The notes: generated by a model from the sequence alone, not told the origin. DNA of 48,660 bases from Scleroderma bovista (GCA_037178675.1 JAYMGJ010000174.1:1-48660); one strand, 5' to 3'. Positions 1-11,576 are shown, numbered from the stretch's first letter. Numbers and translations are program-made.

Positions 1-854
1 GCGTGAGAATGGGCATCAATATAGGTGACAAAGTAGTGGTGACCAGTGCATGCTGTCGTTTCCATGGGGCTGCAAACATCTGAGTAGGTCCTGTAGAGGA
101 CCCGAGGGCTTTCGATGCTCAACTTGTCTGGGATGGGGTTGCGATGCTGCTTCCCCTTGAGGCAGGGTTTGCAGAGGTCGCCGTCATGAGTCCTCTCGCC
201 AGTTATTGTCATCCCACTGACCATTTCCTTCCTGTCCAGTCTCAGGATGGAATCAATATTAATATGTGTGAGGTGGCGGTGCCAAGTCTCAAGGCTGGCA
301 TGGGATGAAGTCATCCATGTTCCCAGAGCTGCGAGTGGGATGGATGGATCAAGGAATGGCGAAGGGCCATGTACAATATATGCTGTTTGGTCATTGAGGG
401 TCAATGTGGCTGTGAGGATGTACAGTGAATCCCGCTTGTGTCCAATTGCAACTGTCTCGTCATCAGCAAGGATGGTGCAAGAGTCATGGCCAAAAGAATG
501 CAAAGGTTCCTGCTAGTGAGATATGAGACGGACATCAGGTTTCCATTGAGCTCAGGGACGTGATATACATCTGTTAGGACTGTGTATCTCGTTTGGCCAT
601 TGCCCACATCGAGGTCAAGCCCAATGTGGCCTATTCATATTGCAAAGATGCTGTTGCCATTGCCAATGACAACACATCGTGGAGGTGAGAGTGGATGGTT
701 GAGACGACCCTAGGCAAAGAACACCAAGGACCCTAACACATGAGACTCTGAGAGGGAATAGAATGCGAGTATCTAGAGCAAAGACCCAGACTGCAGAACT
801 GAGCGTCGCAAACCGTAAGGTTTTCGGGGACACGACTAAATAACGAGTCAAAGT
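1..854 (-). pseudogene. Ty1/copia pol fragment (protease to integrase)
   Basis: Minus-strand remnant of a copia polyprotein, reading from about 854 down to the window edge. In order it shows a decayed aspartic-protease region (SSAVWVFA, with the catalytic Asp-Ser-Gly no longer readable), the conserved pre-integrase stretch VLTDVYHVPELNGNLMSV near 540-590, the zinc-binding segment CKPCLKGKQHR near 140-175, and the start of the integrase core (GHHYFVTYIDAHSH) at 15-55. Several frameshifts and stops separate these blocks, so it is not translatable. The matching gag lies at 8,186-8,845 on the same strand; a gypsy remnant sits between the two halves. The element continues left of the window. Family assignment is confident; the exact right boundary (about 854-877) is inferred from where copia similarity stops and gypsy begins. 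Confidence 0.8.
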
Positions 855-876
855 CCGCTTGGGCCATACAAAGCTT

Positions 877-3800
877 TCAAGGAGCAGAGGGATTTTTGCA
901 GTAAAAGTGCTCGACTACCAGAGGAGAATTCTTTAGATTTGACAAAGGTTTCCATGTTCTCTCATGTTCTTTGTATCCTTTCCAGTGTACCAGGTACTGG
1001 AGTTGTCTTCTCTAAATACGAGAAGCTACGATATAGTCCACTTCATACTCTTCATCGCGTTCTTCAGAGACATGTACCAGACCAGGCCGGGACACAGGTT
1101 GACCAGGAAGAGGTCCTAAATAAGGCTTTACTCGAGAAACATTCACAACCGGGTGAATCCGAAGAGTTTTCGGGAGCTTAAGCTCGACCACATTCGGAGT
1201 TACATGAGTGACCTCATAGGGGCCAATCCACTTTTCTGTAAGCTTCTTAGAAGCGTGATTTAGCATACGAAGGTTGTCCGTAGAAAGCCAAACTTGTTGG
1301 CCTACAACATAGTCTGGGGTAGGATTTCTATGCTTATCCGCCTGAAGCTTCATATTATGTTTTGCCTTCTCAGAAGACTCAATGACTTTATTAAATATGA
1401 TGGCAAAGTCCTTAGCTGCTGGGGCTACTGTGTCCACCGGTTCAACACCCATATGAGGGGAATAACTCCAGGTAATTCCAAATGGTGAATCAGTAGTTAC
1501 TTCCGAGACCGTGTTATTCCAGACGAATTGGGCAATCTTGATCCATTTGACCCATTCATTCTGACGATCATTTACATAGGTTTGGAGGTACTGATTAATC
1601 TCACAGTTCAACTGCTCTGTTTGACCATCAGTTTGAGGGTGAAATGCCATAGACATTTTCCTTTTTACGCCTAAGAGTCTATACAACTCCCCCAGGAAGT
1701 TGCTTGCAAAGACCGATCCATGGTCAGACACGACGGAAGATGGGAGTCCATGCTGACACCAGACGTGGTCTCTAAATAATTCAGCGGTTGACAGGGTGGT
1801 TTCCTCTTTGGTACAAGGTACAAACACGACCTCCTTAGAGAACCAATCAACCATGACTTATATAGTTGTAACCGAGGGATTCTGGCATCTCGGTAAAGTC
1901 CATTGTGACATCAAGCCACGGGCCACTAGGGGTAGGGAGAGGAACAAGACTTCCAGAAGTCTTTTGATTTGACACCTTGGACTGTTGGCACTTTTGACAA
2001 TGCTTTATGTAGGTTTGAATCTGCTCTTTCATCCCTTTCCAGGAATAATGCTTCCTGAGCGTATTATATGTAGCTTTTACTCCTTTATGACCAGAAACAG
2101 GAGTGTCGTGAAAGTTCATAATGAGCAATTGTCGCTCCTCATAAGACTGATCAGTGATGTGATCAGTTTAATAGATACCGGGTTTAACAGGACCTGGTCC
2201 TTGTTGTCTTCTGAACTAGATACGTAATGGTCCAATCGCCTGCTAAGTGGATCTGCAATGTGCATCTGGGTTCCCTTTTTATAAATTAACGAGTAGTTAA
2301 ACCGTGTCATCCACATTTGCCAGCGCGCTTGGCGCTTAGACAGGTTCTGTGACTTGGTAAAGTACGTTAAATTATGGTGGTCCGTATATATCTCAAAAGC
2401 GTAAGGAGTGGCTTTGAGATAATGGCGCCAGGCCTCAGTTGCTTTTATGATGGCCAGCATCTCTTTATTGTGAATAGGATAGTTTTGTTTGGGAGGCATC
2501 ATGGAATGTGACATGTATGCGACGGGTCTGAATTTGCTGTCATCGCACTTCACGGATGTCACTCCCCTGACGGCGAACTCAGACGCATCTGTTTCCAGGT
2601 GGAATTCGCGGTCCTGATTGGGGTACTGAAGTACTGGAGCACGAGTAAAGGTGGCTTTCAAAGCCTCAAATGCAGCATGTTCCTTCTCTCCGAAGTTAAA
2701 TACAGTATCTTTACACGTAAGGTCCGTCATGGGTCTAGCCATGATCGCATAATCTTTAATAAAGTGTCTATAGAAGTTGCCAAGACCTAAGAACGCGTGG
2801 ACCTGCTTTACGTTCGTTGGCTCAGGCCACTTCAAAATAGCATTAACCTTTTCAGGGTCCATTTTGATACCATCACGTGAAACAATCATACTGAGGAAGT
2901 CGACTTCGGTGACTCTGAAGCGACACTTCTCAGGTTTAACGTAAAGATCATTATCACGTAAACATTTCAAAACTTCCAGCACGATTCTATCATGCTTTTC
3001 CTGATCGTCCATATCCATAAATATCATAAGGTCATTGATATACACCACACAGACATCTGACATATTGTGGAAGATTTCATTCATCATTTTCTGGAATGTT
3101 GCGGGTGAATTGCAGAGACCGAAATACATAACTAATGGCTCGAAAGCCCCTTTGTGCGTTACAAACACAGCTTTCCATTCATCACCTTCACGAATCCTCA
3201 CATTGTTGTAACCCCAATGAAGATCCATCTTCGTAAAGAGTTTGCAACCTTTAAGCTTGTCAACAAGCTGAGGGATAAGCAGCAGCGGATAATTATTCTT
3301 AATCGTCCAGTCATTTACATATCGGTAATCCTGTACCATGCGCTTCTTGCTGTCCTGTTTTGGGATAAAGAAGACCGGCAACGTCTGCTGACTAATAGAA
3401 GGCCAAATGTATCCTTTAGCGAGTTGATCATCAAGGAATGATTCAACTTCTTTTTGTTCATCAACAGAGAGTGGGATAAGCCTTCCCTTTTTGGGTGGGA
3501 AGTCTTCTTTTAGATCAATTCCATGATCCCAAGGTTTCCTTAGCGGCATGCGCTCTGACGACTTTTTACTAAATACGTCTAGGAATTCCCAGTACTCTTT
3601 AGGCACTTGCTTCTGAGCTTCTTCTAGGGCCGACTCATCAATAGTGACCTTCGATTCATGAGCTTTCAAAGCTTGGACCCAAGTTTCCTGAAATTCGTTC
3701 TCTCGTAACAACTTAGCAAAACGTGTTTCCAAAAGCGACTTGCACTCCGGAGGACACTGAGTTAAATTAACTTTGCCGGTAACCCAATCTATATTGGGAT

Positions 3801-4494
3801 TATGCTTCTGCAGCCAGGTGTGGCCAAGGATAAGCGGTACTTTTCCAAGGCATGTGACAGCACACCACAGCTTTTCAGCATGTTTCCCAATACTGACTGT
3901 CAATAATACATAATGCATGATATCGCCCTCCTGATTCCTAGTGCCATCTACGTTAAGCACAGGGACAGGCTTTACCAGCTTAGATAACTGAAGCCGTCGA
4001 TCAAGAGCCCAGCTCTTATCAACAAAACAACCAGTAGCGCCACTATCTAGCAGGGCGTCTACTTTAATAGTGTTAAGGGGTCCGTGGATGCAGACCAGTA
4101 CCATTACTTCACGTTCCATTGTGAAGGACCTTCGTAAGTCCATAGAAACTTCCAAGTTGCCGGCAGGACTTTCCGGTTCCTTAGATGCCAAAGAAGGAGA
4201 AAGAATATTTTTATTCGATCAGGAATTAAGCACGCTCAATTTTACTTCTGGCACCAAGCCCTTTGCAGGGACCCCCTTAGAAGGTACAGAACAGTCTGAG
4301 TCATAGTCCAAACTATCAACTGACAAGACAGAGAAGCGGGAAGGAGAAACCAAGACAGAAGAAACTACAGAAGATACTTTTGTATGGGTTTTCACTATTT
4401 TTGTACATAGCAAAGCAATGCGGTATTTAAATATCTCCTGCACAGCAGGAGTAGCAGCACGAGAAAGTCTATAGTCCAGAATACGTACAGCCAT
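877..4494 (-). pseudogene. Ty3/gypsy chromovirus pol (PR-RT-RH-IN-chromodomain), degenerate
   Basis: Minus-strand gypsy polyprotein. From 4,191 downward it carries an aspartic protease (LLDSGATGCF), reverse transcriptase, RNase H (TDHHNLTYF), the integrase HHCC zinc domain (1,847-2,128, HCQKCQQSK), the integrase core with D, D and E (FTEMPE, VSDHGS, DGQTEQLN) and a chromodomain split by a frameshift near 1,010: YEVDYIVASRI, then LQYLVHWKGY and ERTWKPLSNL in another frame. A second frameshift separates the two integrase parts near 1,850. The RT box reads YIND (codons at about 3,031-3,042) instead of YxDD, so the polymerase should be dead. No flanking LTR is seen on the left. Upstream, 4,219-4,500 reads as the gag-protease linker. 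The chromodomain places it among chromoviruses. Confidence 0.88.
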
Positions 4495-6598
4495 TGTCAC
4501 GCACCAAACAGGTTTGGTACAGTGAACATGGAAGATAACGCCTATATCGAATGATCCTTATGTGAAGGATAAGCACGACAGACCCTCATCATAGCCATCT
4601 ATTGCACAAGACGACTATCCTGATGCGAGAGATGAATGCCAATGCAGACAGTCATCTATCGCATGAGAACCGCCAAGAAGCAGAAGAAACTGAAGGAATA
4701 ACATCAATTGTGGTATGAGAAAGGAATGCACACGTCTGCAGTCCAACTCCCATACCAGAATGATCAAAGAAGCCGAAGAATTGATGGAGAAACGAAGGAG
4801 AAAGAGAAGAAATGATTTTTAGCGCCCAAATGTCATTTTTAGGCACCCAGTGCCGGCATTCCGATATTTTGAATAGCTCCATCATTTCTGAAGCTATCAG
4901 GCACGTGACTATACCATCAGAGAGCCTAGAACGTGGTCTATCTGCCTGTCAAGTTCCGACGCAAATCCGTTCATTTCCCACGGAGATATTCCCCCCGCAA
5001 TCCAGACGTTCGCTTCATCGCTCACTATGGAGTCCGTATTTTCTCTGGATCATTTCTCCGCTATTGCTGCAGATCTCCACTATGTCCTGCTCTTAGGACA
5101 GCCTCTCCCAGAGTTCCCGTGCACTGCCTGGCATGTATCTTCCCAGCCTGCTCCCTCAGTCCCTCTCATTCTGGGTCAGTGCATTCTCCTTGTCAGTCCT
5201 GCGTCAAGGACGTACTTTGGTCATCTTAGGTCTATTGTCAAGCTTGAAAAGTCTTCTCTGGTCGTCTCTGTGTCCCCTGAGCCCTCAGCCTATGGTCCCT
5301 TCCTCCCAGATACTTGCCATGTCCATCTCCCTCTGTCGTTCGTCTCACTTCCCTGGATGGGTTGAATTCAATACTCTATCCGCTTCCCTACTTTCAGACG
5401 ATGTCCCCCAGCACCATGACAGTTATTCCCCCCCACTTTATAGTGCTATTAGGAAGAAGAACCCTCTCTTGTTCTTTCCCAGAAGAGAGCTCGTCAAGGG
5501 AGCCCATGGTTGCGCTTCAGCGGTGCTGGAACACATGCACTATACCTTAGTGTATGCTGACCCCCCAAAAAGACCTCTGGACCCCTGGTACCCTTCTTGT
5601 GGCTGTTTTGTCTCGGATCAATCCCCCTATTAATCTCAGATCTTCCCCATTGTTGTCCCATCAAATTCCTGATGGTACACAGGCCCCCATCAAACTTCTT
5701 AGGCTGTGCATCAATGACTCCTTCTGCTGTGCAGTGACTCATCCCTTGCTTACTGATGCTCTCTTGTCATCAGTATTACTCTATCCCATTCGCATTTTTG
5801 GTATATTACTCAGCTGATGACCCACTCCCTTACCAATCAATCTTGTCATACAGCTTACTCATTCCTTTACTCAGCAGCTTATTCATGCTCCCTATGCTTA
5901 CTCATTCCTGCTTATCCCTTGCTTACTGATCGCTTACAAACCCCTTACAAAGCTCTTACCAATCCCTTACCAATCCTTGACAAATTCTGCTTACTCCCTT
6001 CTCTTTTTGTACTGTAATGCTGTGCCCCCCCATGTATTTAAACCCCTGGGCTCAGCCCAGTGAAAAAAAAAGACCCAATTGCACGAAATTATCCCTCTCT
6101 CAGACTCTCTCAGTCAGTATCCCCTCAGCTCTTTGAGTCTTGTAGGCTTCAGTGAAGGTCTAAAGACTCTGATATTCAAGTTTTATTCAATCTATTCAAG
6201 TCCAAGTATTTCTCTAGGCTCAAGCGGAGTCTAGCCAGTCAATCCTTCATCTCTCATTGCTTCTGGACGTCAGGAGCCCCCTTGTCCCCTTGCTGCACCC
6301 ATCTCTAGGTGTAGTATTGCTGTTTCAGTCTCAGTCAACCCAATCCCTGCTTTGACACTTCCTAGGCCTTAGGAAGAGTCCAGACCCCTATCCCCTTTGT
6401 CTTCTATTACTCCTGTACCCCAGGAGTATCCTGCATCACTGTCTGCATCACCCTGTTGGTGTAGATCCCCTTCCCCCCTCCTCAGCACATCCTCTCTGGA
6501 CACCGCGGAGGTAAACCACCACTCACATATATTCGTAGTCCTTTGTTGGTGTTGTGTTTGGGTTATTACTCCAACCCAAATCCACACTTTGACTCACA
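4495..6598 (+). mobile_element. 2.1 kb solo LTR, copy 1 (TGT...ACA)
   Basis: A 2,104-bp repeat starting TGTCACGCACC and ending TTGACTCACA. A nearly identical copy lies on the minus strand at 33,933-36,031, and comparing the two fixes the ends exactly. TGT/ACA termini are typical of gypsy-type LTRs. A TATA-like TGTATTTAAA lies near 6,033 with T-rich sequence downstream, as expected for an LTR promoter. The insert separates gag from pol of the minus-strand gypsy remnant, in opposite orientation. Flanks are CCAT (4,491-4,494) and CCGT (6,599-6,602): a probable 4-bp target duplication with one CpG-type change. No internal region or second LTR is present, so it is read as a solo LTR. An internal 112-codon reading frame is listed separately. 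The stretch 5,820-6,000 is rich in short CTTAC repeats. Confidence 0.75.
5027..5365 (+). CDS. LTR-borne conserved ORF, copy 1 (112 aa)
   Basis: Unrecognised 112-aa frame inside solo LTR copy 1, starting MESVFSLDHFSAIAADL. The same protein recurs at 35,107-35,499 (130 aa, minus strand) and, clearly diverged, at 46,734-47,123 (130 aa). In copy 1 a TGA (after LPWMG) ends it about 18 codons early; downstream residues in frame still match copy 2 (IQYSIRFPTFRR), so the full form is probably about 130 aa. It is rich in Ser, Pro, Val and Leu, has no signal peptide or cysteine pattern that I recognise, and contains the conserved core SPASRTYFG and AYGPF. The start Met is conserved in all three copies. 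Function unknown; it may be an LTR-encoded accessory protein or a captured host fragment. Confidence 0.45.
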   Translation: MESVFSLDHFSAIAADLHYVLLLGQPLPEFPCTAWHVSSQPAPSVPLILGQCILLVSPASRTYFGHLRSIVKLEKSSLVVSVSPEPSAYGPFLPDTCHVHLPLSFVSLPWMG

Positions 6599-6649
6599 CC
6601 GTGTCCAAAGAAGATTCAAGAGTGAGGATGCCCGATGTGTCCTCACTCT

Positions 6650-7652
6650 CTAATCTTTTAAATCTTTGAAAAACACCTGCATTTCTGCAAACGTCATTCC
6701 TCTTACTGCATCTAGCTGGTCATCCTCCGGCTGGGCTTGCATTGCCCATGCTTGTGGTTGCCCACGACAAGGGTGGCGCGGCTTTGTGCACTCTCGTGCA
6801 ATGTATGTGGCCAAATAATTGGCAATTGTAGCATTGGGGCCCTTTACCCCTTTGCTGGTTTGTCTCAACGGCACCTATATCCATGGGGGTACCACTCCCA
6901 GATGCGGTTGAAGATGAATAATTTTGGCCCTGGTAGTAGTGGGCCAAGCCTTGGCTTTGGATATTGATGAGGAAGAGCTCTTGGGCTCTCCCCATATCGC
7001 AAGCTGAACCTGCAAGCCGGGCATACGTGTCCCGACGCATGCCCTGTATGTAAATCTGCTCCAAGAGTTTCTTCTGGAGTGCACGTTCGAGCAGGTCACA
7101 GGCATATTCATCCATGCACCCACTTTGGTTCTTGAGCACCTCGAACTGCGCCAAGAAATCATTGATCCTCTGCCTAGGGCCCTGCCGAAGGTGGAGAAGT
7201 TGGGCACATGCCCACTCAGCGTTGTTCCCGGGAAGAAAGAACCTCTCTATCTCCTCTGAGAAGTCATCCCAAGTGGGCCAGGCTGGCGGGGGTGCGGGCT
7301 ATCCTGCTGGGACAGGCAGGGCAACTGCGAGGGCCTGTGCTGCCGCCATGCAGCTGTCCAAACGGACCTGAGCCCATTGACCAGCTTTCAGGCCAGTGAG
7401 CCGAGAGAGTACTGCCGCAGTGACCTGGGCATCAGTTGCCCCCTCCATCGAGATCTGAAGCCAGATCTTGATCTTCGACCACCACTTGTGGAACTTCTGA
7501 GGGGAGCCGTCATAACTCCCGGGATCCACGACCACCTTCTTGCACGGCAGCGGTGCAGGCTGAGGCTGTGCAGCCGCAAGGGCCGTGATATGGGCCTGGA
7601 GATTGATTTGCCCCTGGACAAGCTGTGTGAGGAGCTGGTTAAGGTCCACCAT
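6650..7652 (-). pseudogene. Ty3/gypsy gag (capsid and zinc knuckle), frameshifted
   Basis: Gag of the minus-strand gypsy remnant. The frame opens at the ATG near 7,652 (MVDLNQLLTQLVQGQINLQ), runs through the capsid-like stretch PQKFHKWWSKIKIWL, shifts frame near 7,300 into LAQFEVLKNQSGCMDEYACD and MRRDTYARLAG, and shifts again inside the CCHC zinc knuckle near 6,810 (CYNCQLFGHI in one frame, ARECTKP in the next). The tail reads GMTFAEMQVFFKDLKD and stops at about 6,650. At least two frameshifts make it non-functional. Its 3' end is 50 bp from solo LTR copy 1; pol resumes on the far side, so gag and pol belonged to one element before that insertion. Confidence 0.8.
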
Positions 7653-8185
7653 GACGAACTAGTAGGGGCGGAGCCGAGAGTAAGGGGTGGGTTGTTTCTG
7701 GACCAGACGGAGACGGGAGGAACGGAACGTGCAGTGGCACGCGAGAGGGAGGTCTGGCAAGGGTGGGACAGGAAGGGGACGGTGGAAGCCAAGGAGGATT
7801 TGTAATTCAAAGTCGCTAACGAGGCGACTGTAAGCGGCAACGGCGTTGGTGAACTGAAATTCTTCCTCAATTGCCGATTCCCTTTCTTGTGGTTTAGGGG
7901 CAGCATCAGGGTGAGGACCGTAGATAATCGCCAAGCGCTCCTGTTGTGCTTCGACGAGGTGACGGGGAAACTGGTAAGGTATGGTGGCTATCGTAAGGGG
8001 TGACGTAGGAGTAAAGCTATTTGGGACTAGATCCCCACAGGTGTTCCTCTAAACGAAGCACAAGATCCTGTTTGCCTGTCGCACTCGCCAGGTCAGGGCA
8101 GTGGCACAGCTATGCAGAATACAAGTGGCTAGAGGCTGCAGATCACAAGGTCTACCTCTGCACGGACACAGGAACTATGGGGTAA
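7653..8185 (-). other. gypsy leader or 5' remnant without recognisable LTR
   Basis: Sequence between the gypsy gag start and the interrupted copia gag. It has a minus-strand 91-codon frame at 7,659-7,934 (MAIIYGPHPDAAPKPQERES) that could be a gypsy leader peptide or chance. I found no match between this interval and the opposite gypsy edge (about 855-1,000), so no LTR pair can be drawn, and the gypsy copy is probably truncated at both ends. Confidence 0.4.
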
Positions 8186-8845
8186 CTATGTCTCAACAAT
8201 GAGGACTTGTGCAATCACGGATTCGACAGTTAACTTGTCACCTGAGGACATGAGAATGGTGGAGAGAGTAGAGTAGGACGCTGGTAGGGACAGAATCATT
8301 GCTACAGCAATAAGTGAGTCTTCAAGAGGCTGTCCAAGTGTTCGTAGGACATGGGCCTTCTGATGCATACTATAGAGCTGCGTCTCCATTGAGATGTCGT
8401 CCGACAAGGTGTTGCAGAAGAGTTCACCAATGAGGTAAGCGATTGTTTGCTTCCCCTTCCCCTCATATCGTTCACTGAGCTTTGTCCAGGCTTCAGCAGA
8501 TGTTGACGTGTACAAGACACCACTAAGAGGTTCATCCTTCAAGGTAAGGATGATCTGTGCTCGTGCTTCCTTGTCTTTTGTTAACCATTCTGTGGACTCA
8601 TCAGGGTGAGTGCTCAGGTCCAGTTTGGCTTCGCTCCCATTAACTATCCCCCAGAGACCACGAATGTCAAGAATCATCTCGATATGGTGCTTCCACGTCT
8701 GGAACTTGTTTGTTCCATCATTGTCAAGGGAAGGGATGTCATACAACCTGCTTGATGCCTGTTTTACTTGTCCTGTTGACATGGACACAGGCACAGATTG
8801 TGCGGGAATAGAAGGTCCGGCAGATGCAGAGGGTTGTTTAGACAT
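8186..8845 (-). pseudogene. Ty1/copia gag (UBN2-like capsid), 3'-truncated
   Basis: Minus-strand 219-aa copia capsid starting MSKQPSASAGPSIPAQ. It contains the usual copia gag layout: a small folded N-terminal segment (YDIPSLDNDGTNKFQTWKHH), WGIVNGSE, and the helical capsid core (SAEAWTKLSERYEGKG, LIGELFC). It stops abruptly after VESVIAQVL, where gag normally continues to a zinc knuckle and protease. The remainder of the same type of element lies at 1-854, beyond a gypsy remnant. A primer-binding site sits 51 bp upstream of the start codon at 8,896-8,910, so this is the 5' end of the interrupted copia. The capsid frame itself is open, so this part decayed little compared with the pol piece. 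Confidence 0.8.
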
Positions 8846-8895
8846 TTCTTTTTACTTGATATATTCTTGTGTTCTTGTCTGTGCTTCAGTACGAA

Positions 8896-8910
8896 GCAGG
8901 GCTCATAACC
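8896..8910 (-). promoter_or_regulatory. copia primer-binding site (half tRNA-iMet)
   Basis: On the minus strand this reads GGTTATGAGCCCTGC, complementary to the anticodon arm of initiator tRNA-Met (GCAGGGCUCAUAACC). Drosophila copia is known to prime from this internal half-molecule. The sequence lies directly after an LTR-like end in TTTTATCA and upstream of the gag at 8,845. The same site occurs at 38,281 and 46,103 next to the two other copia elements of the window. Confidence 0.75.
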
Positions 8911-9300
8911 TGATAAAAGGCTATGTGCACAGCAAAGCTAGACAGAACAAATAATCTCAGTTTCGTGTTGGACGAAGACTATGTAGCTAACCTAGACAGA
9001 ACAAATAATCTAAATGAATCAATACCATGGTCATAGGTAGCTGGGTATAGTAACTCACCTCAGTTTCGTGTTGGATGAAGACTGAGGTGCAACGGAAAAT
9101 TTCTCGGAGGAAATGTATCGTGCTTATGTAAGGTTGCTCGACGCAGGAAAGGTAAAGTGTAAAGAGAGGGGAAAATACTCTGTCCTTCAACATACTATAG
9201 TACATAGTAGTACAGTAACCTATTGTAGTATAGAACTTGGGCACGATATATATTATTGCCATTGACACAGTACTAGTGAGTGACTGTCATGATACAATAC
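8911..9300 (-). repeat. putative 5' LTR of the interrupted copia
   Basis: Non-coding. By position it should be the copia LTR: it abuts the primer-binding site and ends (minus strand) in CA. It contains two short direct repeats: CTAGACAGAACAAATAATCT at about 8,938 and 8,992, and TCAGTTTCGTGTTGGA at about 8,958 and 9,061. The outer boundary cannot be fixed because the partner LTR is outside the window. Confidence 0.45.
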
Positions 9301-9389
9301 CTGGTTGGGTCTGGATCAGCAGTCAGATACCTGCATGTTGGATGTGCTGCCTAATGCATCACATTTTTAGGGTCATTTGCAAACTAGGC

Positions 9390-9705
9390 CAATTTTTGGG
9401 CCACATTCTGCAATCAGGCTTGCTGCTCTCAATGGGTTTGCACAATGGTGCAATTCCATAGATGAGGATAGCAATCTAATTGGATACAATGGGTTATTAG
9501 ACATAATGGCAGATTATGTTTATTGTTCATGTACTAATCTATTAAGTGCCAAAGGGCAAACTGACCCAAAGTGGGAGTGTTGGGACCATGTGCAACAAAC
9601 CAGGCTTGTTGTTCTCAATGGGTTGGCACAATGGTGCAATTCCAGAGGGGGATAGCAGTCTAAACCAATACAGCCAGGTTATCAGACATAATAGCATATT
9701 CTGTC
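9390..9705. repeat. imperfect tandem duplication, two units of about 185 bp
   Basis: Two adjacent diverged copies, about 9,390-9,530 and 9,574-9,705. Shared landmarks are AGGCTTG(C/T)TG(C/T)TCTCAATGGGTT, CACAATGGTGCAATTCCA and AGACATAAT(G/A)GCA. Both strands lack convincing coding potential. Nothing else is seen between 9,300 and the start of the gene at 10,003. Confidence 0.65.
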
Positions 9706-10002
9706 GGATTGCATCAATTGCTTCGATGATAACTCAATTGTATGCAGTTCTCAAGAAAATTTAGTTTCAGTGATGGACTTCAATCGGCACTGGCAAATCA
9801 CCATTCCGTGGACACGTGATCTGTGGCTGTGAATTCCTATGACGCACAAGTTCCCACTCGTCCGGCAGACGAGGATACAGCCCCGCTGCGGGTACAGTAG
9901 ATCGGGCTTACAGGGCCCAGGCAGTGCAGGATTGGCACTTTAAGACATTCAGTAAGTGTTTTTGGGTCCTTGCAGGTCGCACCACTGCGAGCACCGAGAA
10001 CC

Positions 10003-11576
10003 ATGTCCTTTGAGGCCTTCATCCTCCTCCTTCTTCCTGTCGCTACACTCAACATCAACCGTCAATCACACTCTGGTACTTTCGAGCTCAAATGTGTCAG
10101 TCTCACCGTAGAGGGGGATAAAGATATGCAAGGGAACTACCCCCCCTCGCATCAAGAAATATATCTGGTTGTCCGTGTAGGTGGGCACGACACGCCTATC
10201 GACCCTTCCCGACCGATCACGTTCTCGTACAATAATTCCGGAAGATCATATGTCTTTGGGACAGCGGACGGTGGCACCGGATGCCTGCTACTCCCTACTC
10301 CGGCTCCCTCTGAAGCGATGGTACTCGAGGACCAGAACACCCTCCACGGTATATTCGCACAGTATGCCGATCTCACGGAACCAGCTTCGTCGGTATCGCA
10401 GATGGGAAAAGTACCAGACCAGACTGTGTCACATGAAGCCGCGAGAGGACGACTGGTCCTCGTAGACGATAATACAGGCGAGATAGTCGGAGAGCTCGAT
10501 CACAAGTTACGGATAAATGAAGATTCCTCAGTGGGTACTCCAGGGGGAGAAGGTGCTCCTGTAGTCATCGAGATTGCGGACGATGACGCACAAGAAGTGT
10601 TTGCACGCGTGATCCCCCCGGAAGAGCGGGACTGGATCACCAACTCGGCGTCACTTGTCAGGTATGTCCTTCTACCACACATAGATGGGTGTCTGAATAT
10701 GGTGTTATGTAGCCGCGTCATTTCTGGAACGACAAAGCTTCTCCTGACCACGATCACCTCCGTGGCAGATTACTACATCACCCACAGCACGCCACACGCC
10801 CCAGTCGTCTATGCAAATGGATCACCGGCACCGGTACCTCCCCGTGCACTGATGTTCCTCACCTCCGAGAACGCACAAAAGGGACTCTCAACAGTCCATG
10901 CACTGAGTGTACAAGCAGCCACAATCAGCTCCAAGACAGTCGGGCTCATCGACAGCATGATCAAGCGTGCCGTTCGGTGCAAGCAGAAAACCACGCCCGC
11001 ACCGGTCCAATCAACTCCTCACCGCCTTTCGCCCCATCCTCCTTCATCGTCCGCGTCCGCGACCTCACTAAAACCTCCCCTCCCCCCTCGCACGCCATCA
11101 CCGTCATCGAGTACATTCAGCTACAGCAGCCATACTAAGCCACCTCTGCCGCCGCGGTCCAACTACTCTCGAACCCCATCGCCACAACCAGCCCCTATGC
11201 CAGCAACATCCGCCAGGGGCTCACCACCCTCACCGCTCAAGACACGCCACCGCTTGCTACTGTCGGCGGATCTGATACTGGAAACTATGGATTCATCCGT
11301 GCAGCGGATCGTTTCTGTGGGCGGGGATAATCTCGCGCGGGCTGTCGAACACAAGTGTGTCCTTCGTTCTTTGATGAATAAGGGTATGGTACTGATGTGA
11401 GGATTTTGTGGTACAGATACGGCCCGGAAGCTGCACGTAGTGCTGGGTTTGTGGTCGGGACAGCAAAGAATATTGTTGCTGTGTATATTGACATGAGAGG
11501 TTTCGGAAGGCGGGCTATTATTAAGAGGGTGGGGAAGGAGTATGCCAAGGCGAGGTTGAGCAGTCGCTCGCAGTAA
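10003..11576 (+). CDS. spartin/senescence-domain protein
   Basis: Three exons, 10,003-10,661, 10,713-11,354 and 11,417-11,576, give 486 aa. The N-terminal part (MSFEAFILLLLPVATLNI, then EIYLVVRVGG, TPIDPSRPITF) and the C-terminal senescence domain (SVADYYI, HALSVQAATISSKTVGLID, then after a proline-rich linker GPEAARSAGFVVGTAKNI and YIDMRGFGRRAIIKR) match the spartin / plant senescence-associated architecture; relatives act at lipid droplets and in membrane turnover. Intron 1 (51 bp, GTATGT...TAG) is a multiple of three without stops, so an unspliced reading looks open; removing it restores SLVSRVISG. Intron 2 is 62 bp (GTGTGT...CAG with CTGAT near its 3' end). I chose the start at 10,003 rather than 9,970 because conservation begins at MSFEAF. 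Residues about 310-410 are a Pro/Ser-rich linker with PPLPPR SH3-like motifs. Confidence 0.85.

Noticed and set aside
5133..5633. 166-codon frame overlapping the LTR ORF, also mirrored at 34,712-35,212
   Set aside because: Conservation in the third LTR copy follows the MESVFSL frame instead; this one is not kept there.
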